The notes below the pieces were generated by a model, which saw only the letters and a program-made list of their open reading frames with translations, had not been told where the DNA came from and made no database searches. From Rubrivivax sp. (GTDB lineage: Bacteria > Pseudomonadota > Gammaproteobacteria > Burkholderiales > Burkholderiaceae_C), in contig JAUXRG010000067.1 in assembly GCA_030681795.1 (NCBI GenBank), positions 1 to 64,000 of the forward strand: 64,000 nt of DNA, in the 5' to 3' direction. The first letter of the stretch is position 1. Each line of letters begins with the position of its first letter. The translations under genes and the position numbers were made by a program. Shown here in pieces: positions 1 to 9,715 of this stretch.

Positions 1-492
1 CTTGCTACCCGTTTTGTCGGTCATGTCGGTCATGTCGGTCTTGTCGGTCTTTTCGGCCTTTTCGGCCATTTCGGCCTTGTCCGTCAGCTTGCTGATCGGC
101 AGCTGCGCTTCGCGCCAGGCGGCCGTGCCGCCGGACACCGCCACGGCCTGTTCGAAGCCCGCCTTGCGCAACAAGCCGGCCGCGCGGCCGGCACGTGCGC
201 CGGTGGGGCACATCAGCAGCAGCGGCAAGGTCTTGTTGGTGGGCAGGTCCCTGGATCCTTCGAGCTTGCCCAGCGGCACGTTGCGTGCGCCCGAGGCATG
301 GCCTTCGGCGTATTCCGCCGGCTCGCTGACGTCGATCAGCACGCCCTTTTCGCGGTTGATCTGCCGCACGGCTTCGTTGGGGCCGACCGAACCTGCGCCG
401 CCCCCGCCCTTGCGCAGCACCGGCCACAGCAGCAGGCCGCCGGAAACCACGGCCACCAGGAAGAGATGCCAGTTGTCGATGAAAAAGTTCAA
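1..492 (-). CDS. Rhodanese-like (sulfurtransferase) domain protein with N-terminal TM segment; 3' end truncated by window edge; TTG start
   Basis: Minus-strand translation from TTG at 492: (M)[23 protein letters not shown]...[37 protein letters not shown]...[36 protein letters not shown]. Not in the supplied ORF track because it lacks ATG. Confidence 0.8.
   Translation of the reverse strand, partial: MNFFIDNWHLFLVAVVSGGLLLWPVLRKGGGGAGSVGPNEAVRQINREKGVLIDVSEPAEYAEGHASGARNVPLGKLEGSRDLPTNKTLPLLLMCPTGARAGRAAGLLRKAGFEQAVAVSGGTAAWREAQLPISKLTDKAEMAEKAEKTDKTDMTDMTDKTGSK
9..80 (-). repeat. Degenerate 9-bp coding minisatellite (GCCGAAAAG/ACCGACAAG units)
   Basis: Minus strand GACAAGGCCGAAATGGCCGAAAAGGCCGAAAAGACCGACAAGACCGACATGACCGACATGACCGACAAA = [23 protein letters not shown]. 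Confidence 0.88.
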
Positions 493-540
493 GGGGTGCC
501 GCCGCAGATGTGCAAAACCGCGAATTATAGAATCCGGGCC

Positions 541-1293
541 ATGTACAAACTTGTCCTCATCCGCCACGGTGAATCGACGTGGAACCTGGAGAACCGCTTC
601 ACCGGCTGGACCGACGTGCCGCTCACGGCCACCGGCGTGGCACAGGCGCGGCAGGCCGGCAAGCTGCTGCGCGAAGCCGGCTTCGAATTCGACGTGGCCT
701 ACACCTCGGTGCTGAAGCGCGCGGTGTGGACGCTGTGGCATGCGCTGGACGAGATGGACCGCACCTGGCTGCCGGTGCAAAACGACTGGCGCCTGAACGA
801 ACGCCACTACGGCGGGCTGCAGGGGCTGAACAAGGCCGACATGGCCCGGCAATACGGTGCCGAGCAGGTGCTGGTCTGGCGCCGCAGCTACGACACGCCG
901 CCGCCGGCGCTGGCGCCGGATGACCCGCGCAGCGAGCGTGGCGACCGCCGCTACGCCACGCTCGACCCCGACCAGGTGCCGCTGACCGAGTGCCTGAAGG
1001 ACACCGTGGCGCGCGTCATGCCCTGCTGGACCGAGCGCCTGGCCCCGGCCATCCGCAGCGGCCAGCGCATCGTCGTCGCCGCGCACGGCAACAGCATCCG
1101 CGCGCTGGTGAAGTACCTCGACCACATCGGCGACGACGACATCGTCGGCGTCAACATCCCCAACGGCATCCCGCTCGTCTACGAACTCGACGACCAGCTG
1201 AAGCCGCTGCGCAGCTACTACCTCGGCGACCCCGAAGCCGCCGCCCGTGCGGCCGCCGCGGTGGCCGCGCAGGGCACGGCCAAACCGGCGTGA
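541..1293 (+). CDS. gpmA: 2,3-bisphosphoglycerate-dependent phosphoglycerate mutase
   Basis: [29 protein letters not shown]...[12 protein letters not shown]...[18 protein letters not shown] motif and full-length family match. Confidence 0.97.
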   Translation: MYKLVLIRHGESTWNLENRFTGWTDVPLTATGVAQARQAGKLLREAGFEFDVAYTSVLKRAVWTLWHALDEMDRTWLPVQNDWRLNERHYGGLQGLNKADMARQYGAEQVLVWRRSYDTPPPALAPDDPRSERGDRRYATLDPDQVPLTECLKDTVARVMPCWTERLAPAIRSGQRIVVAAHGNSIRALVKYLDHIGDDDIVGVNIPNGIPLVYELDDQLKPLRSYYLGDPEAAARAAAAVAAQGTAKPA

Positions 1294-1297
1294 TCGC

Positions 1298-2470
1298 TCA
1301 GCCTTCCAGCAAGCCGTAGACCTGCTCGGGCAGCACACGCGGCAGGCCGGGGCGCTCGCCCAGCGGGCCGGTGATCGTAAATTCGGCCTGCGCGGTGTCG
1401 CGCCTTGGTGTGCCGGGCACGACCTTGCCGTTGGCGCCGATCAGCGCCACCACCAGCGCCCCGCGGCCGGGCACGGCGCGCTGCACGACGATGCCGGCCT
1501 CGCCACTCTTCAGCCACACCCAATCGCCCGGCGGGTAGACGCCCACGGCGCGGATGAGCGCGGCGGCAAAGGGCCCGCCCTGCTCTTCCTGGAACAGCTG
1601 GCGCGCGGCCATCTGCGGCGACAGCGGCGCGCGCAAGGCCCGCGGGCTGATCTTGGCGGTGAAGACATCGGCGGCACGCAGCAGGTGCGCAACATCGCCG
1701 ACCTCGGCCACGCCGCGCGGATAACCGGCACCGCCACCCCGTTCGTGGTGGTCCTCGACGGCGGCCAGCCAGTCGGCGTCGTCGACACCGCAGTCGCGCA
1801 GCATCTGCGCCGACTGCAGCGGGTGGGCGCGGATCTGCTCCAGCTGCTTCTTGCTCGGCGGCTCGTTCTGCTCGGCCATGCGCGCCTGCAGTTCGACGAT
1901 GGAGGCGTTCATGGTCAGCGCCGCCCGCACCACGCATTGCTGGCGGGCCGTGTCCCAGGCAAGCTGGCGCGCGGTGAGCAGGCACACCGTGGCCGTGTGC
2001 AGCGCGTGCGTCAGGGCGTAAAGCGCGAAGCGGCGGTCCTGCTGGCGCACGACGAGGTAGAGCGCGGCATCGGGGTGGCGCTCGACGAGCGCGATGTACT
2101 CGTCGGCGAAGGCCGTGATGCGCGGCGCCAGCGCGGGCAGGCGCTCGCGGCCCATCACGCGCAGCAGGTCGTCCAAGGCCCACACCTGCTGCTCGACGCG
2201 GTCGAACCAGGTGCGCTGGCGCGTGTCGGGCGGCGACACCGCCCCGCCGGCCGCGGCACGGGCCTGGCGCACCGCCTGCACTTCCGAGGCATCGGCGCAG
2301 GCTTCGCGTTCGAGCAGCGCGGCCATCTGCCGCGGGTCGAGCCCGCGGTGGCCGGCGGCCAGCAGCAGCCGCCCGTGGCTGTCCATCAACTTGAAGGGCA
2401 GCGGCCCGCCTGCCGCCAGCAGGTCGGCCAGTTCGGCCAGCGGCACGCGCGGCGAATCGGTAGCGCTCAT
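1298..2470 (-). CDS. HD-GYP-like (degenerate) domain protein
   Basis: HPLQSAQMLRDCG...AVEDHHERGGGAGYPRG...LLRAADVFTAKIS resembles the HD-GYP C-terminal half; upstream HDIGK not found. Confidence 0.6.
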   Translation of the reverse strand: MSATDSPRVPLAELADLLAAGGPLPFKLMDSHGRLLLAAGHRGLDPRQMAALLEREACADASEVQAVRQARAAAGGAVSPPDTRQRTWFDRVEQQVWALDDLLRVMGRERLPALAPRITAFADEYIALVERHPDAALYLVVRQQDRRFALYALTHALHTATVCLLTARQLAWDTARQQCVVRAALTMNASIVELQARMAEQNEPPSKKQLEQIRAHPLQSAQMLRDCGVDDADWLAAVEDHHERGGGAGYPRGVAEVGDVAHLLRAADVFTAKISPRALRAPLSPQMAARQLFQEEQGGPFAAALIRAVGVYPPGDWVWLKSGEAGIVVQRAVPGRGALVVALIGANGKVVPGTPRRDTAQAEFTITGPLGERPGLPRVLPEQVYGLLEG

Positions 2471-3354
2471 CGGGCCAGCTCCTCGAGGCTCTGCAGCGCC
2501 GCCGCCAGCACCGGCACCACCGACACGGCGTTGCTGGCGTGAGGCACGCAGTCGCTGCTCCAGACCTGGCGCACGCCGGCGGCACGCACCTGCGCCAGCG
2601 CGTCGCCGACAAACAGCGCGTGCGTCACCGCCACGTCGACACTGGCCGCGCCGCCGGCCCGTGCACCGCGCGCCGCGGCCGCCAGCGTGCGGCCGGTACT
2701 GGCCACGTCATCGAGCAGCACCACCGCGCGCCCGGCCACCGAAGTGCCGGGCAACGCGACGTCGACCTCGTGGTCGCCGTGGCGCTGCTTGTGGCAGACG
2801 GCGTAGTCCAGCCCATGGGCCTGCGCCGCGGCACGCACCCACTGGCCGGCCTCTTCGTCGGGCGCCAGCAGCAGCGCGCCGGGCAGGTGCCGTGCCACAT
2901 GGGCGCCGAGCAGCGGTGCGGCCGACAGCGCCAGCCCGCGCCGGCCGGGCAGCACCTCGTCCAGCGTGGCGACGCGGTGCAGGTGGGGGTCGACGGTGAC
3001 CACGGCATCGAAGGCCGCGGCCAGCAGGCGGCCCAGGTGGCGCTGGCTGACAACCTCGCCAGGGCTGAACTCGATGTCCTGGCGCATGTAGGCCAGGTAG
3101 GGGCTGACGAGCGTGAGGTGGCGCGCGCCCAGTTCCCGCGCGCCGGCGGCCGCGAGCAGCAGCTCCGTCAGCTTGGCGTTCGGGTCCTGCAAGCCACGCA
3201 GCAGCACCACACGCGCAGGCAAGGCCGGCGGCAGACGCAGGCGGGTTTCGCCGTCGGGAAAGCGGTGGCGTTGCACCAGCGCCATCGGCCAGCCGAGCGC
3301 GGCCGCCAGGCCTCGCGCCAGCAGCGCTTCGTCGTCGAAGGCCAGCAGCATCAT
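2467..3354 (-). CDS. Ribose-phosphate pyrophosphokinase (PRPP synthetase)-like protein
   Basis: RFPDGETRLRLP, SPYLAYMRQD, TVDPHLHR, PRPP loop VVLLDDVASTGRTL. Start ATG 3354 overlaps the plsC stop (ATGA). Confidence 0.8.
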   Translation of the reverse strand: MMLLAFDDEALLARGLAAALGWPMALVQRHRFPDGETRLRLPPALPARVVLLRGLQDPNAKLTELLLAAAGARELGARHLTLVSPYLAYMRQDIEFSPGEVVSQRHLGRLLAAAFDAVVTVDPHLHRVATLDEVLPGRRGLALSAAPLLGAHVARHLPGALLLAPDEEAGQWVRAAAQAHGLDYAVCHKQRHGDHEVDVALPGTSVAGRAVVLLDDVASTGRTLAAAARGARAGGAASVDVAVTHALFVGDALAQVRAAGVRQVWSSDCVPHASNAVSVVPVLAAALQSLEELAR

Positions 3355-4148
3355 GGGGCCGGCACCGGTTGCTTTGCGCCCGGCTCGCGGGACCGCAGTT
3401 GCTGCGCGATCAGTTCGCGCAGGTGCTCGGCCAGCGCGCGGCGGTCGGCATGTTCGCTGCGCACCGGCGGCATCAACTGCACATGGGCGCACAGGCCCTG
3501 CGCACTGACAACACGCCAGATGCTCTGCAGCAAGGTCGTCTCCCCCAGGAACTGCACCGCGTCGCTGAAGGGCGCGCCGGCGTCGGCAAAACGCAGCACC
3601 AAGGCCTGCACCGGCGTGCCGGTGGCCACTGCGGCCTGCAGCAGGTTGGCGTGGAAGGGCAGCGGCGCTTCGCCCGGGCCGGTAGTGCCTTCAGGGAATA
3701 CCGCCACGGTGTCACCGGCCTGCAGGGCTTCGGCCATCGCATGCACCACACGCACGGCGTCGCGCTTGCGTTCGCGTTCGATGAACAGCGTGCCGGCACT
3801 GCGGATCAACCAACCCAGCAGCGGCCACTCCAGCACGTCGGCCTTGCTGACGAAGCGGGCGTGCGGCGCCGCGGCGTGGATGACCGCGATGTCCAGCCAC
3901 GAGATGTGGTTGGCGACGATCAGCGTGGCGCCCGGCCGCGGCTGCACGCCACTCACCTGCAGCGTCAGGCCGACGGCGCGCAGCAGCCCGGCCGACCACC
4001 AGCGGATGCGCTCGTGGCGCGCGGCGGCGTCCAGCGCCGGGAAGCGTGTCATCAACACCATGCCGTGCAGCACGTGCAGCACGGCGCGGCACAGCCGCCA
4101 TGCGGCCCGAAGGCTGCGCAGCAGCCCGGCCCCCTGCGCTCCCGACAT
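3351..4148 (-). CDS. plsC: 1-acyl-sn-glycerol-3-phosphate acyltransferase
   Basis: NHISWLDIAVIH (NHxxxxD) and FPEGTTG motifs. Confidence 0.9.
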   Translation of the reverse strand: MSGAQGAGLLRSLRAAWRLCRAVLHVLHGMVLMTRFPALDAAARHERIRWWSAGLLRAVGLTLQVSGVQPRPGATLIVANHISWLDIAVIHAAAPHARFVSKADVLEWPLLGWLIRSAGTLFIERERKRDAVRVVHAMAEALQAGDTVAVFPEGTTGPGEAPLPFHANLLQAAVATGTPVQALVLRFADAGAPFSDAVQFLGETTLLQSIWRVVSAQGLCAHVQLMPPVRSEHADRRALAEHLRELIAQQLRSREPGAKQPVPAP

Positions 4149-5482
4149 CAGGCGCTGCCACTTTCGGCTGCCCGCTCGGCGGGCAACTCGTAGGCCAAGG
4201 TGCCGGCGACCAGCGTCGCGCGCACGCGGCCGGGCATGGCCATGCCGGTGGAAGCGTAGGAAAACGGTGTGTGCTTGCCCTGGCTGGCCAGTTGCTGCGG
4301 TGTGACCATCCAGTCGACGGCAGGATCGAAGACGCAGATGTCGGCGACACCACCCTCGACCAGCCGCCCGGCGCTGCTGGCCAGCGAGCCCAGCGCGTCA
4401 CCCAGCACGCGCACCGGGCCCCGCGTCACGCGCGCCAGCGTGGTGGCCAGCGGCAGCCCGCTGTCGCCGCCCCAGCGCAGCGCCAGGCTGAGCAGCAGCT
4501 CCAGCCCGGTGGCGCCGGGCTCGGCCTCACCGAAGGGCAGGTTCTTCATGTCCTCGGCCACCGGATTGTGGTCGGAGACCAGCGCGTCGATGGTGCCGTC
4601 GGCCAGCCCCTGGCGCAGCGCGTCGCGGTCGGGGCCCTGGCGCAGCGGCGGCGTCAGGCGCATGTCGGCGTTGAAGTAGCCGATGTCCAGGTCGGTCAGG
4701 TGCAGCGAATTGATGCTCACATCCGCCGTCACCGGCAGGCCCTCGGCCTTGGCGGCGCGAACCAGTTGCACGCCCGCGGCGCTGGACAGGCGGCACAGGT
4801 GCACCCGCGCGCCGGTGGCCCGCACGAGGTCGAGCAGGGTGAGCAGCGCCACGGTCTCGGCCTGCACGGGCACGCCACTCAGGCCCAGCCGGGTGGCCAC
4901 GGCCCCGCTGGCCGCCACGCCCCCGCCGAGCCAGGCGTCCTGCGGCCGCAGCCACACCGTGTAGCCGAAGGTGGCGGCGTACTGCAGCGCGCGCAGCAGC
5001 ACCAGGGTGTCGCGCACCGGCGCGTCGACCTGCGAGAAACCGACGCAGCCGGCCTCGGTGAGTTCGGCCATTTCGGTGAGCGCCTGGCCCTCGAGCTTGC
5101 GCGTCATGGCGCCGAGCGGGAAGACACGGCAGCGCGAGAGCTTGCGGGCGCGGAACTTGAGCATCTCCACCAGGCCCGGCTCGTCGAGCACGGGGTCGGT
5201 GTCGGGCAGGCAGACCAGGCTGGTGACGCCACCGGCGGCCGCCGCGGCGAGCTCGCTCTCGAGCATGCCTTCGTGCTCCTGCCCGGGTTCGCGCAAGCGC
5301 GCCGCCAGATCCACCAGGCCCGGCGCCACGACCAGGCCGGTGGCATCGATGGTGCGCTCGGGGTTGAAGTCGGCGGCGCTGCCGATGGCCACGATGCGCC
5401 CCGAGGCGATGGCCACGTCGGCCACTTCGTCGCGGCCTGAAGCCGGGTCAATCACACGGCCGTTGCGAATCAGGATCTTCAT
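4148..5482 (-). CDS. Dihydroorotase-like protein, probably non-catalytic (PyrC'/PyrX type)
   Basis: [34 protein letters not shown]...[21 protein letters not shown]; DHOase fold but HxH replaced by AAR; adjacent to pyrB with 4-nt overlap. Confidence 0.88.
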   Translation of the reverse strand: MKILIRNGRVIDPASGRDEVADVAIASGRIVAIGSAADFNPERTIDATGLVVAPGLVDLAARLREPGQEHEGMLESELAAAAAGGVTSLVCLPDTDPVLDEPGLVEMLKFRARKLSRCRVFPLGAMTRKLEGQALTEMAELTEAGCVGFSQVDAPVRDTLVLLRALQYAATFGYTVWLRPQDAWLGGGVAASGAVATRLGLSGVPVQAETVALLTLLDLVRATGARVHLCRLSSAAGVQLVRAAKAEGLPVTADVSINSLHLTDLDIGYFNADMRLTPPLRQGPDRDALRQGLADGTIDALVSDHNPVAEDMKNLPFGEAEPGATGLELLLSLALRWGGDSGLPLATTLARVTRGPVRVLGDALGSLASSAGRLVEGGVADICVFDPAVDWMVTPQQLASQGKHTPFSYASTGMAMPGRVRATLVAGTLAYELPAERAAESGSA

Positions 5483-6546
5483 GCGCCCACTCCTCGTACC
5501 GCATCAAGCGGACGCCGTGGAACCGGCTCCGCCGGGCCACTGGCGTCGCCCCCTTGAGGGGGAGCGGCGGAGCCGCTTCGGGGGTGGGCCGTGTTACCCG
5601 CGATGGTGCTCATCACCGCCATGCGCACCGCGATGCCGAAAGTGACCTGCGGCAGGATCACGCTGTGCGTGCCGTCGGCCACGGCCGAGTCGATTTCGAC
5701 GCCGCGGTTGATGGGCCCCGGGTGCATCACGATGGCATCGCTCTTGGCCAGCGCCAGCTTCTCCGGCGTCAGTCCGTAGCTCTTGAAATACTCCCCGGCG
5801 CTGGGCAGCATGGCGCCGCTCATGCGCTCGTTCTGCAGGCGCAGCATGATGATCACGTCGGCGCCGCGGATGCCCTCGGCCATGTCGTGACACACCCGCA
5901 CGCCCATGCCCGCCAGGTCGCCCGGCACCAGCGTCTTGGGGCCGACGGCGCGGATCTCGGGCACGCCCAGCGTGGTCAGCGCATGGATGTCGGAGCGCGC
6001 CACGCGCGAATGCACGATGTCGCCGACGATGGCCACCGTGAGCTGCGAGAAGTCGCGCTTGTAGTGACGGATGGTGTACATGTCCAGCAACCCCTGCGTG
6101 GGGTGGGCATGGCGGCCGTCGCCGGCATTCACCACGTGCACATGCGGCGCCACATGCTGGGCAATCAGGAAGGGGGCACCGCTTTCGGCGTGGCGCACGA
6201 TGAACATGTCGGCGTGCATCGCCGAGAGGTTGGCGATGGTGTCGAGCAGGCTCTCGCCCTTGGCCGTGCTGCTGCGCGCGATGTCGAGGTTGATGACGTC
6301 GGCCGAGAGGCGCTTGGCGGCGATCTCGAAGGTCGTGCGGGTGCGCGTGCTGTTCTCGAAAAACAGGTTGAAGACACTTTTGCCGCGCAGCAGCGGCACC
6401 TTCTTCACGTCGCGGTCGTTGACGCTGAGGAAGGTGCCCGCGGTGTCGAGGATCTGCGTCAGCACGGCCTTGGGCAGGCCCTCGATGGTGAGCAGGTGGA
6501 TGAGCTCGCCCTGGGCGTTGAGCTGGGGGTTGCGGCGGGAGAGCAT
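5479..6546 (-). CDS. pyrB: Aspartate carbamoyltransferase catalytic subunit, with unusual C-terminal tail
   Basis: [51 protein letters not shown]. Confidence 0.97.
   Translation of the reverse strand: MLSRRNPQLNAQGELIHLLTIEGLPKAVLTQILDTAGTFLSVNDRDVKKVPLLRGKSVFNLFFENSTRTRTTFEIAAKRLSADVINLDIARSSTAKGESLLDTIANLSAMHADMFIVRHAESGAPFLIAQHVAPHVHVVNAGDGRHAHPTQGLLDMYTIRHYKRDFSQLTVAIVGDIVHSRVARSDIHALTTLGVPEIRAVGPKTLVPGDLAGMGVRVCHDMAEGIRGADVIIMLRLQNERMSGAMLPSAGEYFKSYGLTPEKLALAKSDAIVMHPGPINRGVEIDSAVADGTHSVILPQVTFGIAVRMAVMSTIAGNTAHPRSGSAAPPQGGDASGPAEPVPRRPLDAVRGVGA
5517..5589 (-). repeat. Palindromic element class III (within pyrB 3' coding tail)
   Basis: CACCCCCGAAGCGGCTCCGCCGCTCCCCCTCAAGGGGGCGACGCCAGTGGCCCGGCGGAGCCGGTTCCAC; nested stems CGGCTCCGCC/GGCGGAGCCG and CCCCCTCAAGGGGG. 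Single copy in window. Confidence 0.65.
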
Positions 6547-7124
6547 CAGATGTTCTCCGTGACGACGAAACTGAACCGGCCATCGGCCTCGCGTTCCAGC
6601 GAAAGCTTCTTGGTGGCGGGCAACGCGATGCGTGCCGCCGAGTACGCGGCGGCGATGGGCAGCTCGCGACCGCCGCGGTCCACCAGCACGGCCAGAGTCA
6701 CGCTGGCCGGGCGGCCGAAGTCGAAGAGCTCGTTGACCACCGCGCGAATGGTGCGCCCGGTGTAGAGCACGTCGTCGATGAGCACGATATGCCGGCCGTC
6801 GATGGCGAAGGGCAGTTGCGTCACGTCGGTGCCCGAGGCCAGTCCGCGCTCGGAGAAATCGTCGCGGTGCAAGGTGCTGGAGATCACGCCGTGCGCGCCG
6901 CTCAAACCAAGATCGCGTTGCAGGCGCTCGGCGAGCCAGGCACCGCCGGACCAGATTCCCACCAGCACGGAGTCCTCGTGCAGGAAATCGCCGGGCCGCC
7001 CCAAGATTTCCTGACCCCCACGGGGGGCGGACACCGCTGGCGGTGTCCTGGGGGCAGCAAGCAGGGCGCGCACACCCTGGCGCAGTTCGGCATACAGCGC
7101 TTCGGCATCAAGCTGCAGGTTCAT
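6546..7124 (-). CDS. pyrR: Bifunctional pyr operon regulator / uracil phosphoribosyltransferase PyrR, with unusual internal insertion
   Basis: [22 protein letters not shown]...[20 protein letters not shown]...[45 protein letters not shown]. Confidence 0.95.
   Translation of the reverse strand: MNLQLDAEALYAELRQGVRALLAAPRTPPAVSAPRGGQEILGRPGDFLHEDSVLVGIWSGGAWLAERLQRDLGLSGAHGVISSTLHRDDFSERGLASGTDVTQLPFAIDGRHIVLIDDVLYTGRTIRAVVNELFDFGRPASVTLAVLVDRGGRELPIAAAYSAARIALPATKKLSLEREADGRFSFVVTENI
6981..7055 (-). repeat. Palindromic element class II, copy 1 (inside pyrR CDS)
   Basis: GCCCCCAGGACACCGCCAGCGGTGTCCGCCCCCCGTGGGGGTCAGGAAATCTTGGGGCGGCCCGGCGATTTCCTG; shares core with 35479-35557 and contains GGACACCGC-CA-GCGGTGTCC. 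Confidence 0.88.
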
Positions 7125-7581
7125 CGGAGTCTTCGGGTAGGTTGCGGAGGTATTGCTCGAGGATGATCGCCGCGGCGGCCGCATCGGCATCGGCCGCGCC
7201 CCTGCGGCCAGAGGCCGCGTTCGCGGCCTGTGCAAGCGCCTCGGTGGTGGTGTAACGCTCGTCCACCTCGTGAACCGGCAGCCGGTAGCGGCCATGCAAC
7301 TGGCGGGCGAAGCGCCTGGCGCGCTGGGTATTCTCGTGCTCGGCCCCGTCGGGGTGGAAGGGCACACCCACCACCAGCGCGTCGGGCTGCCATTCCTCGA
7401 TGAGCTGCGCGATGGCCGCAAAGCGCGCATCGCCCTCGGCCGCCACGGTCTTCAGCGGCTGGGCCCGGCGCAGCAGGCTGCCGCCCTGGGCGACGCCGAC
7501 GCGGCGGGTGCCGAAATCGAAGGAAAGAAAGGTCTGCGGGCGGGACATGGGCCGGGAGCAAGGCTCATGCCCTTCAAGCAT
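7108..7581 (-). CDS. ruvX: Putative pre-16S rRNA nuclease / Holliday junction resolvase-like YqgF (RuvX); start may be 7548
   Basis: LSFDFGTRRVGVAQG...LVVGVPFHPDG...VHEVDERYTTTEA, YqgF motifs. Confidence 0.9.
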   Translation of the reverse strand: MLEGHEPCSRPMSRPQTFLSFDFGTRRVGVAQGGSLLRRAQPLKTVAAEGDARFAAIAQLIEEWQPDALVVGVPFHPDGAEHENTQRARRFARQLHGRYRLPVHEVDERYTTTEALAQAANAASGRRGAADADAAAAAIILEQYLRNLPEDSDEPAA

Positions 7582-8164
7582 GTCCGGCTTCCTGGGAGAG
7601 CATGCGCGGGTCGAAGCCCAGCAGCGACATCGCGCGGTCGTAGCGTTCGTCGACGGGGGTATCGAAGATCACCTTGTGGTCGGCGTCCACGGTGAGCCAG
7701 CCGTTGCGGCCGAGTTCGTCTTCCAGCTGCCCGGCCTGCCAGCCGCTGTAGCCCAGCGTGACCAGCACCTTGGCCGGGCCGGCCCCTTCGGCCAGGGCTT
7801 CCAGGACGTCCTTGCTGGTGGTCATCTCCAGGCCGCCGCGAATCGACAGCGTGGAGTTGTAGGGGCCCTGGCCCTCGCCGAGTTTCTCGTGGAGCACAAA
7901 ACCGCGCTCGGTCTGCACCGGCCCGCCGAAGAACACCGGCTGCTCGGCGAGTTCGGGGCGTTCGAGCTTGAGCTCGATCTTCTCGAACAGGTTGCGCAGC
8001 TTGATATCGATGGGCTTGTTGATGACCAGGCCCAGCGCGCCCTTCTCGTTGTGCTCGCACAGGTAGACCACCGTGCCGCCAAAGGTCTCGTCGGCCATGC
8101 CGGGCATGGCGATCAGGAACTGATTCGTCAGATCGATGCGGGCGCCGCTGGGCATGGAAATCAT
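7574..8164 (-). CDS. YqgE/AlgH (UPF0301) family protein
   Basis: LTNQFLIAMPGMADETFGGTVVYLCEHNEKGALGLVINKP. Confidence 0.95.
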   Translation of the reverse strand: MISMPSGARIDLTNQFLIAMPGMADETFGGTVVYLCEHNEKGALGLVINKPIDIKLRNLFEKIELKLERPELAEQPVFFGGPVQTERGFVLHEKLGEGQGPYNSTLSIRGGLEMTTSKDVLEALAEGAGPAKVLVTLGYSGWQAGQLEDELGRNGWLTVDADHKVIFDTPVDERYDRAMSLLGFDPRMLSQEAGHA

Positions 8165-8190
8165 TCTATGCCGCGGTCACACTCCACACT

Positions 8191-9681
8191 GTGCACAAAC
8201 CCCTGGACAAGGCGCTGGTCTGGCTGCGCCGCGACCTGCGCGTGGAAGACCATGCGGCGCTGTACCACGCGCTGCGCGGCGCGCGGCAGGTCTGGTGTGC
8301 GTTCGTATTCGACCGCAGCATCCTGGACCCCTTGCTGGCCCAGGGGCGGGCCGCCGACCGGCGCGTCGAGTTCATCCGCGACAGCCTGGTCGGCGTCGAT
8401 GCCGAATTGCGTGCGCTGGCCGCCTCGCATGGCATCGAAGGCGTCGGGCTCATCGTGCGGCACGGCTGGGCGCACGAGGAAATCCCGGCACTGGCAGCGG
8501 CACTCGGCGTGCAGAGCGTGCACGCCAGCCACGACGAAGAACCCGCCGCCCTGGCGCGCGACGCCCGCGTGCGCGGCCTGCTGGCCGACCAGGGCGTGGC
8601 CCTGCACACCGCCAAGGACCATGTGGTATTCGAGCGCAGCGAAGTGCTCACGCTGGCCGGCGGGCCGTTCACCGTCTTCACGCCGTACAAGAACGCCTGG
8701 CTGAAGAAGCTCGATGCGTTCTACCTCTCGGCCTACCCGGTGGCGCGCCACGCCTCGGGCCTGGCGCCCAGGCCGGCTGCCGAAGCCGGCGTGCCCGCGC
8801 TGGAGAGCCTGGGCTTCGCGCGCACCAACCTGCACCAGCTGCGCCTGCCCAGCGGCCCGGCGGGAGCTCACGAAATGCTGGAGGACTTCATGGGCCGCAT
8901 CGCCCGCTACCACGAGACGCGCGACTTCCCCGCCGTCAAGGGTCCGAGCTACCTCGGCCCGCACCTGCGCTTCGGCACGGTCTCCATCCGCCGCCTGGCG
9001 CGCGAAGCCCACGCACGCCGCCAGCGGGGTTGCCGCGGCGCCGAGGCGTGGCTCTCGGAGCTGATCTGGCGCGAGTTCTATCAGCAGCTCCTGCACCACC
9101 ACCCGCACGTGGCCGAGCGGGCTTTCAAGCCGGAATTCGAGCGCATCAAGTGGGAGCATGGCAAGCTGGCCGACGGGCTCTTCGCCGCCTGGTGCGAAGG
9201 CCGCACGGGCTACCCGCTGGTCGACGCCGCCATGCACCAGCTCAGCCAGACCGGCTACATGCACAACCGGCTGCGCATGGTGGTGGCGAGCTTCCTGGCC
9301 AAGGACCTGGGCCTGGACTGGCGGCGCGGCGAGGCCTGGTTCGCGCTGCACCTCAACGACTTCGACCTCGCGGCCAACAACGGCGGCTGGCAATGGGCGG
9401 CGTCTTCAGGCTGCGACGCGCCACCCTACTTCCGCATCTTCAATCCGGTCCACCAGAGCGAGAAGTTCGACCCCGAAGGCAAATTCATCCGCCGCTACCT
9501 GCCGGCGCTGGCCCTGCTGCCCGACGGGCTGATCCACGCGCCCTGGCTGGCGCGGCCCGTGGACCTGGCGGCCGCCGGCGTGAAGCTCGGCGTGGACTAC
9601 CCGCAGCCGGTGGTGGACCACGACGCGGCGCGCGAGAAGACGCTGCTGCGCTACGCGGTGGTGAAAGGCGGCTCGGGCTGA
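8191..9681 (+). CDS. phrB: Deoxyribodipyrimidine photo-lyase
   Basis: LVWLRRDLRVEDHAALYHAL, TGYPLVDAAMHQLSQTGYMHNRLRMVVASFLAKDLGLDWRRGEAWF, NNGGWQWAASSGCDAPPYFRIFNP. Confidence 0.97.
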   Translation: MHKPLDKALVWLRRDLRVEDHAALYHALRGARQVWCAFVFDRSILDPLLAQGRAADRRVEFIRDSLVGVDAELRALAASHGIEGVGLIVRHGWAHEEIPALAAALGVQSVHASHDEEPAALARDARVRGLLADQGVALHTAKDHVVFERSEVLTLAGGPFTVFTPYKNAWLKKLDAFYLSAYPVARHASGLAPRPAAEAGVPALESLGFARTNLHQLRLPSGPAGAHEMLEDFMGRIARYHETRDFPAVKGPSYLGPHLRFGTVSIRRLAREAHARRQRGCRGAEAWLSELIWREFYQQLLHHHPHVAERAFKPEFERIKWEHGKLADGLFAAWCEGRTGYPLVDAAMHQLSQTGYMHNRLRMVVASFLAKDLGLDWRRGEAWFALHLNDFDLAANNGGWQWAASSGCDAPPYFRIFNPVHQSEKFDPEGKFIRRYLPALALLPDGLIHAPWLARPVDLAAAGVKLGVDYPQPVVDHDAAREKTLLRYAVVKGGSG

Positions 9682-9715
9682 GGGCGGATGCTCAGGCCTG
9701 CGTTCAACGACCCGC

